A stretch of DNA of 11,874 nucleotides. Source: XYA12-FULL-58-9 sp001798605. GTDB taxonomy: Bacteria; Myxococcota; XYA12-FULL-58-9. The notes under the pieces were generated by a model, which did no database searches, had not been told where the DNA came from, and saw nothing but the letters and a program-made list of their open reading frames with translations. Location of the stretch: positions 1 through 11,874 of the forward strand of contig DAINMX010000212.1 of NCBI GenBank assembly GCA_036736205.1, read 5' to 3'. Both the position numbers and the translations under genes were made by a program. Shown piece after piece: positions 1 through 7,580 of this stretch (its first letter is position 1; every line of letters begins with the position of its first letter).

Positions 1-412
1 AAAGGCCATGCAATGCGATCTTGGCCGGGTTCTCGTCGGGGTCGTTGCTGGCAATTTCCAGCCAGGCCTGGCGGGTACCCGGGCCGTCGGGATTGAAGCC
101 CACGGTGATGGTCAATTCCTGCGCGCCGGCGGTGATGGTGGCACCGGTGAGGGCGTCTTCGGCGATGAAGAACGATCCTGCGTTGTCGCCAGAGATTGTT
201 ACCGAGCTAACGGCGAGATCGCCCAACCCAGCATTGCCCACCATGATGGCGACCGGCTCTGAACGATCACCCTCGAGAAGCTCGCCAAACATGTACTGTG
301 TGGGAGTGGTGTAGATGTCAGGTTGTGCTGGGGCCGGTGGAAAAGATTTCAGCGCATCGATACCACATGCGGCAAACAACAAGAGCGACCCGATCAGACC
401 TGCCCTAACCAT
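1..412 (-). CDS. Lipoprotein with anchor-D/ASH-like beta domain (partial, C-terminus off window)
   Basis: The reading frame starts with ATG at 412 and stays open to the window edge (137 codons seen). It begins with a lipoprotein signal: a short basic N-terminus (MVR), a hydrophobic stretch and the lipobox-like FAAC with Cys16 as the lipidation site. It is therefore probably exported and anchored in a membrane. Residues about 28 to 137 form a beta-rich segment with a 'VGFNPDGPGTRQAWLEI' block followed by SNDPDENP. That is the usual look of choice-of-anchor D / ASH-like (HYDIN-type) repeats in surface proteins of Myxococcota and Bradymonadales. No catalytic motif is visible. It is separated from the ADP-ribosylglycohydrolase gene by 181 bp and is probably an independent gene. 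A GGGAG lies about 14 bases upstream, a rather long spacing. An in-frame GTG seven codons upstream is a less likely start. Confidence 0.75.
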   Translation of the reverse strand, partial: MVRAGLIGSLLLFAACGIDALKSFPPAPAQPDIYTTPTQYMFGELLEGDRSEPVAIMVGNAGLGDLAVSSVTISGDNAGSFFIAEDALTGATITAGAQELTITVGFNPDGPGTRQAWLEIASNDPDENPAKIALHGL

Positions 413-477
413 CGTATACTCACAATCTCCCACGAACCAATACTCGATCACACAAATGCACACCCGTGGGTGGCGCA

Positions 478-507
478 ATATTACGTACTCATGACATCGA
501 TCCTCAA
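478..507 (-). promoter_or_regulatory. Weak sigma-70-like promoter candidate for the lipoprotein gene
   Basis: On the minus strand TTGAGG (507-502) and TAATAT (483-478) are 18 bases apart, each matching the -35 and -10 consensus at four of six positions. A run of seven T lies just upstream (515-509) and could act like an UP element. Transcription would begin near 471, giving a leader of about 60 bases before the ATG at 412. The match is modest and the call is tentative. The rest of the 413-593 gap holds only a small CACCC/GGGTG hairpin near 461-472 and no convincing terminator for the upstream operon. Confidence 0.25.
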
Positions 508-593
508 GAAAAAAAGCGCAGTGAAATCAGCCCAAGGTGGTTGATCGTGGGATCATGTAGGACGAGGTGGGATAGAGTGGCGTCGCGGTGCGC

Positions 594-1673
594 TCAGATG
601 CGCAGGGCCAATTGGCGTAGTTCATTGGCGCGTTCTACGTCTTGCGTCCACGGCTGTGGCAATCGCTCGACGCCACAGCGGGCCCCAATCAATGCGCCGG
701 CCAGGGTTGCAAGCGAGTCGCTGTCGCCTGGAGTGTTCGTGCCTTCGAGAATGCCCGCTCTCGGATCATCAGGGTTGCGGGCAAGCAGATAAGCCGCCGC
801 GGCGATCGCTTCATGGGCAGCCCAGCCCTGCAATCGCTCCAACGTCACCGAGGGTCCGACGCCCGCTTCCGCATCGTCTAGGGCGGTGGCCATCATTGCC
901 GCGGTTCGTGGACTGTAACGACAGGCCGCCGCGACCATCTGCGAGAGCGTCGTATTGAGCGACTCGCCGCGAGCAAGCAGGGCAACGCCAACAGCCATGG
1001 CGGCAGACGCCGCGAGGGCAATCGGATCACCGTGGGTGAGCTTGGAGTGTGCGACCGACCAGCGCTCGGCTCGCTGCAAGTCATCGGCAAACACCAAACC
1101 AAAAGGATAGGCGCGCATCACCGAGCCGCAACCACCTGCGGTTGCGCCGCCTGCTTTGGACCAGTGGATGCCGTTCTTGATGGCTCGACATCCAGAGAGA
1201 CATGCGTTGCCAGGGGCGCGGTGGCCACCTTGGGGGTGGTCTGCCCATTCAATGAAGCCCCGACCCATGCGCACCATGGCGGCCTCGAGATCTTCGCTGG
1301 CATCGCGGCTGGTAAGAAGAGAGCGGAGCACCACCTCTGCCATTTGTGTGTCGTCTGTGTAGGGAGCGAAACGTTTGCCATCCTTTTCCCAATACAGCTC
1401 GAAGTCCGTGACGCCCTCGGGGCCATACTTCTCGCGAATGGCTTTGACTGAACCCATGAACTCGGTGGGGTGTCCCATGGCGTCGCCAATGGCAGCGCCG
1501 AGCACGGTGCCCACTCGCATCGACTGGAGCGGCGTCAACGGGCTCTTGACGGGGGACTGTGGGATTGGGGCAATCCCATTGCCCAACGGCAACTGTTCGA
1601 TCTTGAGATCGGCGGTCCCCTCAGGTTGTGAATCTTGAGATGTCGGTTTCGACTCCGACTTCCTTGTGTCCAT
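594..1673 (-). CDS. ADP-ribosylglycohydrolase (DraG/ARH family)
   Basis: This 359-residue protein is predicted to hydrolyse the bond between ADP-ribose and a modified protein, nucleic acid or small molecule, using a dinuclear metal centre. Visible family signatures are GDAMGHPTEF (63-72), the metal-binding TDDT (106-109), HPQGGHRAPGNA (146-157), GGCGSVMR (180-187), THGDP (213-217) and GDSDS (316-320), whose aspartates complete the metal site. All expected motifs are present, so it should be active. Residues 1-50 are a low-complexity Ser/Pro/Lys-rich extension before the catalytic fold. It is cytoplasmic, with no signal peptide. The gene starts five bases after the reverse transcriptase stop. 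Its Shine-Dalgarno AGAGG (1686-1682) overlaps the end of the RT gene, so the two are almost surely co-transcribed. With the PARP upstream, it is the natural eraser of that enzyme's mark (inference). The substrate residue (Arg, Ser, DNA or RNA) cannot be read from sequence. Confidence 0.9.
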   Translation of the reverse strand: MDTRKSESKPTSQDSQPEGTADLKIEQLPLGNGIAPIPQSPVKSPLTPLQSMRVGTVLGAAIGDAMGHPTEFMGSVKAIREKYGPEGVTDFELYWEKDGKRFAPYTDDTQMAEVVLRSLLTSRDASEDLEAAMVRMGRGFIEWADHPQGGHRAPGNACLSGCRAIKNGIHWSKAGGATAGGCGSVMRAYPFGLVFADDLQRAERWSVAHSKLTHGDPIALAASAAMAVGVALLARGESLNTTLSQMVAAACRYSPRTAAMMATALDDAEAGVGPSVTLERLQGWAAHEAIAAAAYLLARNPDDPRAGILEGTNTPGDSDSLATLAGALIGARCGVERLPQPWTQDVERANELRQLALRI

Positions 1674-1678
1674 CTGTT

Positions 1679-3064
1679 CTACCTCTTTGCCAAAGCGCGT
1701 TCGAGGGTCGCCTTGAGCAGCGCAGCCCGTTCGGGCTCAACCATGCTCAGGTAGGCGACTCTACCGCGCAGGTAAGAGGCAAAGTTAGAACGTCCCTCGC
1801 GGTTTTGGCTCTCGAGTCCGCTCTTCGCGGCGTTGTGCAAGATTGCCCGCAGCTCACGCCGCTGTTCCCGAGACACCCGAGGCTTGTCATTGACAGTCAG
1901 TCCCGTGACTTCCTGCCGGCGACTCTGGCGCATGACACGGGTCTTTTTTCCGTTCTCCGCAAATCCTTCGTTCTCGAGAATGGCGCGGACTGATCGGAGT
2001 AGTCGCCCAGCCTTCTTGGGGACGTTGCCGGAGAAGGTGAGGTCGTCGGCGTAGCGGCTGTAGGTAAAACCGTGTTTGCTGGCGAGTCCTACCAAACGTC
2101 GGTCGAGACGGCGGCAAATGGTGTTGGTGATGGCCGGGCTGGTGCAAGCTCCCTGGGGTAGGACCCGCTCGCCAAGGGCGACATGAAACACCTTGCCGTC
2201 GAGCTCCGCTTTTATCCGCGGCGGCTCAGTGCACAACAGCCCGAGCATGGTGGCCACTTGGCCCGAGTAACCGAGCCTTTGGAACAAACCGCGGACGCGG
2301 CGAAAACCAATCGACGGGAAGAAGTCCTTGAGATCGACGTTGATGACCACCGCCTTGCCGGCATGGCAGGCGGCGTTGGTGACAATGGAGTGTTGTGCCA
2401 CGAAGCCGTGGGCTTCGGGCTCGGTGGGCAAACGCGACAGGATATTGTCGAGCACGACCTGTTGGGCCTTCTTCAAGGTTGCCTTGGGGGCCGAGATGAG
2501 GCGACGACCGCCGGTCTTCTTCGGGATATCGAAGCGGTGATAATGGACCAACGCGGTGGCGCGGCGATGGAAGGTGAGCCAACGCAACGTTGGCAGCGGC
2601 AATCCGAGCATGACCGCCACATCGGCGGCACAATGCATCACCGGCAAACCGCGGGCGACAAGCGCATCGGTATCGCTCAAGACGTCTTGCAGACCTGAGG
2701 ACACACCCTCGCCCGCGTGGACCACGGTCTTCTTGCGGTAGATGTCCCATGCCTCGCGTCGCTGTTTGTTTTCTGCTTCGCGTTTCTTCTTGTTTTCTGC
2801 TCGGCGCTTTTTGCTCTCGTCCCATCGCCTCTTACGTTCCTCGGCAAGGGCCTTGTCCGGGTCTTTGGCGGTGGAGTGGGCAGACTGCAGTTTGGCGATC
2901 TCCCGCTCGATTTCTTTGCGTTGTGCCACTTCGTCGGCGGGATCTGCGGGAATCGGAACCCCGGTCGGCCAATACCCATAGACACGCATGCGCCCAAGGA
3001 GCATGTCCTCAGGCACCGAAGCGACGATGCGTCTATACAGGTTTCTCTTCTCGCCTTCGTCCAT
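1679..3064 (-). CDS. Retron reverse transcriptase with long basic N-terminal extension
   Basis: The 461-residue protein is a retron-type RT that should prime on the 2'-OH of a guanosine in its partner RNA and copy the msd part into msDNA. Seen in order: an N-terminal extension (about 1-150) with YGYWPTGVPIPADP near 30-43 and a highly charged Lys/Arg/Glu helical stretch (about 45-112); HGFVAQHS; NAACH (230-234), the retron-specific NAXXH motif; VDLKDFFPS with Asp244; LPQGACTSP (302-310); the catalytic YADD (338-341); and VTGLTVN (386-392), the retron VTG motif of the thumb. Normal retron RTs are about 300-320 residues, so the extension recalls the longer myxobacterial RTs such as that of Mx162. 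I chose the ATG at 3064; a TTG at 3076 would add four residues. The RBS is weak (GAG, spacing 8). The gene lies 22 bases after the predicted a2 arm of the ncRNA. Confidence 0.93.
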   Translation of the reverse strand: MDEGEKRNLYRRIVASVPEDMLLGRMRVYGYWPTGVPIPADPADEVAQRKEIEREIAKLQSAHSTAKDPDKALAEERKRRWDESKKRRAENKKKREAENKQRREAWDIYRKKTVVHAGEGVSSGLQDVLSDTDALVARGLPVMHCAADVAVMLGLPLPTLRWLTFHRRATALVHYHRFDIPKKTGGRRLISAPKATLKKAQQVVLDNILSRLPTEPEAHGFVAQHSIVTNAACHAGKAVVINVDLKDFFPSIGFRRVRGLFQRLGYSGQVATMLGLLCTEPPRIKAELDGKVFHVALGERVLPQGACTSPAITNTICRRLDRRLVGLASKHGFTYSRYADDLTFSGNVPKKAGRLLRSVRAILENEGFAENGKKTRVMRQSRRQEVTGLTVNDKPRVSREQRRELRAILHNAAKSGLESQNREGRSNFASYLRGRVAYLSMVEPERAALLKATLERALAKR

Positions 3065-3086
3065 GCTGCGTCTCAATCAAAATCAA

Positions 3087-3112
3087 TCTGGAATCGGACG
3101 GCAGGCCCGTCG
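3087..3112 (-). repeat. Retron a2 arm (3' inverted repeat)
   Basis: This is the 3' arm that pairs with a1 at 3326-3300 and closes the msr-msd RNA. The template for the msDNA 5' end should lie just before it, near 3113. The arm ends 22 bases before the RT start codon, so reverse transcriptase translation begins just outside the structured RNA. Confidence 0.85.
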
Positions 3113-3148
3113 TTTACGAACATCCTACGACGTGACCGTTCCACTAAA

Positions 3149-3226
3149 GCGGACAATGGACTGGTGTGAGCCCGCGGTGCCCGAAGGGCACGACCCAGCA
3201 AGCGGGCACACCAGTCCATTGTCCGC
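3149..3226 (-). repeat. Long msd hairpin
   Basis: Bases 3149-3168 and 3207-3226 are a perfect 20-bp inverted repeat. After a two-base bulge (3169-3170), a further five pairs form between 3171-3175 and 3202-3206. The apex holds a second hairpin in which 3177-3182 pairs with 3186-3191 around a three-base loop. This would be the double-stranded core of the msDNA. No T-run follows on either strand, so it is not an intrinsic terminator. Confidence 0.88.
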
Positions 3227-3299
3227 GGGTGACGAACGGGCTCGTGACGAATGACAAGCATTCCGGCCAGCACGGCGTAACACCGCACAAATGGCTAAT

Positions 3300-3326
3300 C
3301 GACGAGCCTACCGTCCAGATTCCAAA
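3300..3326 (-). repeat. Retron a1 arm (5' inverted repeat)
   Basis: This is the 5' arm of the long terminal duplex that brackets the retron RNA. It pairs with 3112-3087 in two blocks (3300-3316 and 3318-3326) around a single bulged T at 3317. Positions 3305, 3310 and 3325 are T opposite G, which pair in RNA but not in DNA, so the structure appears to be kept at the RNA level. It lies five bases downstream of the SWIM gene stop and five bases upstream of the candidate branching G3295. Confidence 0.85.
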
Positions 3327-3330
3327 CACT

Positions 3331-5025
3331 TTATAAACGATCCTCCTTCTCGAGCCGAGCCATATGTACCAATCTCAGCGCGAGAATGTGCTCACACGGT
3401 CCTTGGGTGAGCTTGTTCTTTTGAAAATATTGACAGGTGCAAGTCGCCTCGATGACGTGACCTTCGTGGTCGACGTGTACCAGCGGCCGCACCCGTTTTC
3501 CTTCTGTACCTTTTGCACTGCCCGAGAGTTTCCAACCCGATTTCACCGGCCGGCGGGCGATGAGCCTGGCGTTGCCGGTCTCAAAGATCTGCCGACCTGC
3601 CTTGGCATGCGGGTTGCTCTCTTCGGCGGCCCTCTCGGCCATGGCCACGGCCTTCGCCGCAGAGAAGGGCTCGAAGAACAGATCGCGATGCCGGAACAAT
3701 CCACCGCGCAGGTCGTACATGGCGCGGCCCACCTGACACAAATAGGACAGGGCGCTCTTGGCCTTCTCCGCCCCCAATCCAGTGACCGTACCAATCTGTG
3801 CGTAGGTGCCGCGGCGCTCGTTACGTAGGGCTTCGTAGGCGCTCGACAGGTCGCTGGCGCTTACCTCGAGGCGGCGGGTGACCAGGGAGAACTTGTCGGT
3901 GCCGGTCCAGTCGTTGTCGGTCCATCCCGACAGCGCCAGGGTGAAATGCATGTCGCCGAGGTCAAGGACGTACATGGTGGGCAAACCAAAGCCTGCGAGG
4001 TAGACGTCGACCTTCTCGGCGACCGGCAACATGCGTGCAAGAGTGCGCAAGCGGTCACGGCCCCAGGTCCGAATCGATTGAGGTTTGTCGCCCTTGTAGA
4101 TGGACGTCGGGCTGAGCTCGATTGTCGTTTCCCACGGTTCGAGAACAACCTTGGTGGATTTCCCGGGAGTGAGCTCCCAACGCAGGGCCCGCGGTGAAGT
4201 GTGGGTGTGGTGCAGGCGTAGGAAACGAATGATGTTGTAGAGGTCGACGGGCGTGAGTGACAGGTGCGCCATCGCCATGGTCATCACCGAGTGAACCTGC
4301 AAAAAACCCATCAGCCACGAATCGGGTAGCTCAATCTTTTTCTCTTTGTGGGTCTTCTTTTTGCCGGCGTCGCTCCTAGTCACGCCAAAGCCGCTCGGGG
4401 AAATATCGAGTTGGGTTTGACGATAGGAGCGCATGCGATCGAGCTCGTCGTGCAAGCGCGCCGAGAAGTCGATGTTGGTGGTACCGCACTCGAACTCGTC
4501 GACCTTCTCGAACATGTCGTACGATGCAGCGAGGCGGGCGTAGGAACTCTCATCGCGGGAGAAAGCTTCGAAGGAAACCTCGTCGGGGTGGATCGTAATC
4601 ACCGGGTCGAGCAAGTAATCGAGCTCGTATTGATCGGTGTAGATGTGTTCGAAGAAGGCCTTGCGCGCCTTGTTAAACGGCTTGCGCCGCTGTTGTCGCA
4701 GACCCTCGAGCTCGAGCAGGCGAACCTCTAGCTCTTCGAGGCGTTGCAGGACTTTGGAATCGTGCAGGCCGAGCTTGGCGAGGAAGTTGCGGTCCTGTTC
4801 TTCGAGCCACTCTTGGAATTCCAAGTGGTCCCGCGGCCGGTATTTGAAGTCAGAGACAACCACGTCGTAAAGGGCGGCCAAACCTTCCCGCAGGGGCAAT
4901 GGTGAGCGAACCTTGCCAGAGAAGAAGCAAGTTTCGCGCAGAGTATTGGTGGCAAAGGCTGCCCGCGAGTCTTTGAGGGTGTTCACCACGGCGCTTTGGC
5001 CTTGGTATTGGGCCTCAAAGATCAC
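3331..5025 (-). CDS. SWIM zinc-finger protein of the retron cluster
   Basis: This 564-residue cytoplasmic protein ends in a SWIM-type zinc finger: Cys529-x-Cys531, twelve residues, then Cys544-x-His546 in GPCEHILAL, the CxC...CxH pattern used to bind DNA or protein. The body is not a family I can name. It has a Leu/Glu-rich likely coiled coil around 85-125 and a Lys-rich patch near 225-235. Residues about 320-510 look like a mixed alpha/beta region with a winged-helix-like stretch (GTYAQIGTVTGLGAEKAK, about 410-427). The start is GTG at 5025, overlapping the TGA of the ARM gene as GTGA. It is supported by a perfect GGAGG (5036-5032) six bases upstream inside the last ARM codons. This tight translational coupling suggests the two proteins work as a complex. 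SWIM proteins beside ARM-repeat proteins recur in retron neighbourhoods as far as I recall. The exact role is unknown. Confidence 0.8.
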   Translation of the reverse strand: MIFEAQYQGQSAVVNTLKDSRAAFATNTLRETCFFSGKVRSPLPLREGLAALYDVVVSDFKYRPRDHLEFQEWLEEQDRNFLAKLGLHDSKVLQRLEELEVRLLELEGLRQQRRKPFNKARKAFFEHIYTDQYELDYLLDPVITIHPDEVSFEAFSRDESSYARLAASYDMFEKVDEFECGTTNIDFSARLHDELDRMRSYRQTQLDISPSGFGVTRSDAGKKKTHKEKKIELPDSWLMGFLQVHSVMTMAMAHLSLTPVDLYNIIRFLRLHHTHTSPRALRWELTPGKSTKVVLEPWETTIELSPTSIYKGDKPQSIRTWGRDRLRTLARMLPVAEKVDVYLAGFGLPTMYVLDLGDMHFTLALSGWTDNDWTGTDKFSLVTRRLEVSASDLSSAYEALRNERRGTYAQIGTVTGLGAEKAKSALSYLCQVGRAMYDLRGGLFRHRDLFFEPFSAAKAVAMAERAAEESNPHAKAGRQIFETGNARLIARRPVKSGWKLSGSAKGTEGKRVRPLVHVDHEGHVIEATCTCQYFQKNKLTQGPCEHILALRLVHMARLEKEDRL

Positions 5026-7526
5026 GCATCACCTCCGAACACCTGCACTTGGCAGTTGATCTCCGGAAAAGCGAGTTTGAGCTCGGTGAGACCGCGGAGA
5101 GCTCGTTCGAAGTCACGCTTGGTCTTGGTGCGAACAAAGTCGCCGAGAATCTTTGCTGAGACCTCGGCCTGATTTTGGTCTGCCAAGCCGCGGGCGATGA
5201 GGAAATCGATGACGCGCTTTTTGTCCCGTGCCGATGGCCACATATTGAGCAAGATGGCGCGAAACAGGGGTTCGACCTTGGCCAGGGGAACGAAACCTGC
5301 CTTGAGGTGTTTTTCCACCAACTCTAGAGCAAAGCGGTGCATGAAGGGGTGCGGATGTTCTGACAGACGGTAGGCGAGGGCCAACGCATCGAGGGTGTCG
5401 AGGTGTTTGCGCACCAGATCTTCACCGACCGCTTGCACGTCGACGCGGTTCGAATCACACAGACCCAGCAAGCCATCGAGACCGAGGGCGACAATGTCGA
5501 TGTCGTCGCGCAGAATCGAGAATGCCGCTTCGCGGGTATCCGGCCAGTTGCTCTCCACCAAGGCAAACAGCGCCGAGGGATCTTGCCGCAGCTCAAGAAT
5601 GGCACCCTTAAGCAACGCCGCCGCAGCTTGGCGAACTGCGTGCATGCTGTCTTGTGCAAGTGCCACGACGCCTAGGAGGCCAATGTCGTCCAGGGCCGAA
5701 GGACGGGCTTTGAGTAAATGCCCGGCGAAGGACTTGGCAGACTCAGATCCCGTTTCGATAAGCGCCAAGAGATCTGCGGTGGTGACCAACGCGTTGAGCT
5801 CGTCTGCGATGGCCTCGCTGGCCACACGAACCAGAGCGGCGTGGTCGCCGGGCTGTTTTTCCTCCTTGCGGATCTGTGCGAGCACACGGTTTGCGAGGGC
5901 CTGCTTGTGCGGCAGGGCCAAGTGGGCGCATGCCGCGCAGGTGAGCTCGGCCGCCAGGGCACGGGTGCTCGGGTGCAGAGCGGTGAGAAACACCAGGGTG
6001 TGCTCGATGTCGGCGGTCCACAGCGACCTTGTGAGCTCGAGCCAACGATGACCGAGCTCCCGCACCGAGTCGCGGTCAGTTGCGAGCAGCAGGCCGAGGA
6101 GATTCCACGCGGGGTTGTGAGGATCAAAGCGCCGCTCGAGCTCCTTGATGCCGAGGTCGACGGTGGGTTCGTAGGGGGCCGCGAGCATGCCCACCAACAA
6201 GTCTGGCGGGGCCTTTTCAATGATCCCAACGTGTCGGGCCTGAATCGCATCCACGGCAAAGAGGTGCACCTCCGGCAGTTGACCCCGGCCGAGGAGAAGC
6301 AAATAGGCTTCCGGTGATATGTCCCACAACTCGGGATAGGCTTCCTCACGCACCCCGGTTGCCGGTTTGACGTTGGGTGAGCCGCGGAAGCGGAACTTCA
6401 GGTTGCGAGAGTTGAGTTCGAAGCGATGGCTCTTGCCCCACAGTACCTGGTGCAACAGGTAACAGGTGGCGAAGCGGCCATAAGCCCCCCGCGGCATGGC
6501 AGTGTCTTCACCATCATAGTGGATGATCGCATGGGCGGCGGCGGTGGCGTATTCCCCAGGTTGGTAATGGGCGATGGTGCGCAGTTGACGCCACGCTGCG
6601 CGGCGCATGTACTGCTGCGTCTTGCGGGCAAAGATCTTGGTGGATCGTTTCTGCCCGTCGTAGCCGGATTTAACCGTGGCTTTGTCACCGGTGCTGTGGC
6701 GACCTTCCGCTTCGATTTGGTGCGCCAAAAAACCGAGCATGGCGTGGTCACGCCGCAACACCGCGCGTTTGAAGATGCTCTTGGCATAGCGCCAGAGTCC
6801 GGGTTGTCCCAGGGTCACTTGGCCGAGAACCCGTTCAACAGCGAGGTTGCCGTGCTCTGTGTTGAGCTCGTAGAGGCTATCGAGGGCTCTCCCGACCTTC
6901 TGGGTGGGGATACTCATGGCCCCATTCACCATGCCGTCGATATCCTTGACATCGAGAGCTTGCACGACGGTGTCGGTCAGGTACTCGCGCGCCCGCTCAT
7001 ATGCAGTGGTGAGGGCCTGTTGGTCGTCGAGCTTGCGCAGGGCCTCGACCCCGGAGCGGCGACGGCTCAGGAGCTTGCGGTCAGCATACGTGCGCACCGC
7101 ATCGCGGGCGCGCAGGTCACCGATTTCGCCGAGGGCATCGACGATGGTGCATGAATCATCCACGGCGGTATCGAGCGCCTTGATGAGCGGAAGGACGGCG
7201 TCTTTGTTGCGCTTGCGTCCCAGGCGAGCGGCGGCACGGGCACGTCGCCGTGCGTCTTTGTGTTTGAGCTCCCCGAGGTCGAGGGCAATGAGAGACTCGC
7301 TGTATCCTTGACTTCTTAATTCACCGACGATTTGGTCAAAGGTTCTCGACAACTCTGGCTCGAGGTAGGGGCCGTAGGCTGTGCCATGACTCAGCTCTCT
7401 TGAGCTCTTGCCCTGAGCGACCTGGATTAATTGTCGGCTGGGGTTGGCATAGGCTGGCGCACAGGAGACCACCACCACCCTGTGGGCACCCTGCGGGTTG
7501 TACAGCTTGATGCTCTTGTCAGCCAT
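5022..7526 (-). CDS. Large ARM/HEAT-repeat protein of the retron cluster
   Basis: This 834-residue protein is mostly helical repeats and has no signal peptide or membrane segment. Helix pairs of the ARM/HEAT type can be read at about 85-200 (ARRRARAAARLG, VLPLIKAL, IVDALGEIGDLRARDAV) and again from about 560 to 770 (VVALAQDSMHAVRQAAAALL, REAAFSILRD). Between them is a conserved-looking basic block, YMRRAAWRQLRTIAHY (306-321), of a kind I associate with ARM proteins partnered with WGR and SWIM proteins. Such repeats act as protein or nucleic-acid scaffolds; no catalytic motif is visible. The first 75 residues are not repeats and end in a Phe/Gly-Tyr pattern that could be a decayed WGR-like fold, but this is weak. 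The ATG at 7526 has no strong Shine-Dalgarno. The gene follows the macro-domain gene by 54 bp and overlaps the SWIM gene by four bases. It likely couples the retron to its effector (inference). Confidence 0.8.
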   Translation of the reverse strand: MADKSIKLYNPQGAHRVVVVSCAPAYANPSRQLIQVAQGKSSRELSHGTAYGPYLEPELSRTFDQIVGELRSQGYSESLIALDLGELKHKDARRRARAAARLGRKRNKDAVLPLIKALDTAVDDSCTIVDALGEIGDLRARDAVRTYADRKLLSRRRSGVEALRKLDDQQALTTAYERAREYLTDTVVQALDVKDIDGMVNGAMSIPTQKVGRALDSLYELNTEHGNLAVERVLGQVTLGQPGLWRYAKSIFKRAVLRRDHAMLGFLAHQIEAEGRHSTGDKATVKSGYDGQKRSTKIFARKTQQYMRRAAWRQLRTIAHYQPGEYATAAAHAIIHYDGEDTAMPRGAYGRFATCYLLHQVLWGKSHRFELNSRNLKFRFRGSPNVKPATGVREEAYPELWDISPEAYLLLLGRGQLPEVHLFAVDAIQARHVGIIEKAPPDLLVGMLAAPYEPTVDLGIKELERRFDPHNPAWNLLGLLLATDRDSVRELGHRWLELTRSLWTADIEHTLVFLTALHPSTRALAAELTCAACAHLALPHKQALANRVLAQIRKEEKQPGDHAALVRVASEAIADELNALVTTADLLALIETGSESAKSFAGHLLKARPSALDDIGLLGVVALAQDSMHAVRQAAAALLKGAILELRQDPSALFALVESNWPDTREAAFSILRDDIDIVALGLDGLLGLCDSNRVDVQAVGEDLVRKHLDTLDALALAYRLSEHPHPFMHRFALELVEKHLKAGFVPLAKVEPLFRAILLNMWPSARDKKRVIDFLIARGLADQNQAEVSAKILGDFVRTKTKRDFERALRGLTELKLAFPEINCQVQVFGGDA
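5032..5036 (-). promoter_or_regulatory. Shine-Dalgarno that fixes the GTG start of the SWIM gene
   Basis: GGAGG on the minus strand lies six bases before the GTG at 5025 and inside the final codons of the ARM gene. It decides for the GTG start over other options. It also implies coupled translation of the ARM and SWIM proteins. Confidence 0.75.
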
Positions 7527-7580
7527 TTTGCGTCAATCATAGGGCGAGCTTTTTGCTCTGCCTACCTCTCAGGCGTGACG

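Larger units (their letters stand above)
3087..3328 (-). ncRNA. Retron msr-msd non-coding RNA
   Basis: The gap between the SWIM gene stop and the RT gene has the layout of a retron RNA on the same strand as the RT. The 5' arm a1 (3326-3300) pairs with the 3' arm a2 (3112-3087) over 26 base pairs, with one bulge (3317) and three G-U wobbles (3305, 3310, 3325). Just after a1 comes ATTAGCC, where G3295 is the expected branching guanosine in an AGC context. The msr part then shows small hairpins at 3288-3270, 3263-3249 and 3245-3232. The msd part is dominated by a perfect 20-bp stem. The msDNA would read as the plus strand from about 3113 to somewhere near 3230-3250, some 120-140 nt. The 5' end falls a few bases after the upstream stop codon. 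The promoter is not visible; expression could come from the operon or from inside the SWIM gene. Confidence 0.88.

Noticed and set aside
509..515. Seven-T run on the minus strand as an intrinsic terminator for the RT-ARH operon
   Set aside because: No stable GC-rich hairpin directly precedes it. The preceding CTGATTTCACTGCGC does not fold well.
3065..3076. TTG start of the RT at 3076
   Set aside because: It adds only four residues. The ATG at 3064 is a better start codon, though its RBS is weak, so this is a preference rather than a proof.
3149..3226. Perfect 20-bp inverted repeat as an insertion-sequence end, REP element or intrinsic terminator
   Set aside because: No transposase is present, no T-run follows on either strand, and the repeat is nested inside the a1/a2 duplex directly upstream of a retron RT, which the msd explanation covers fully.
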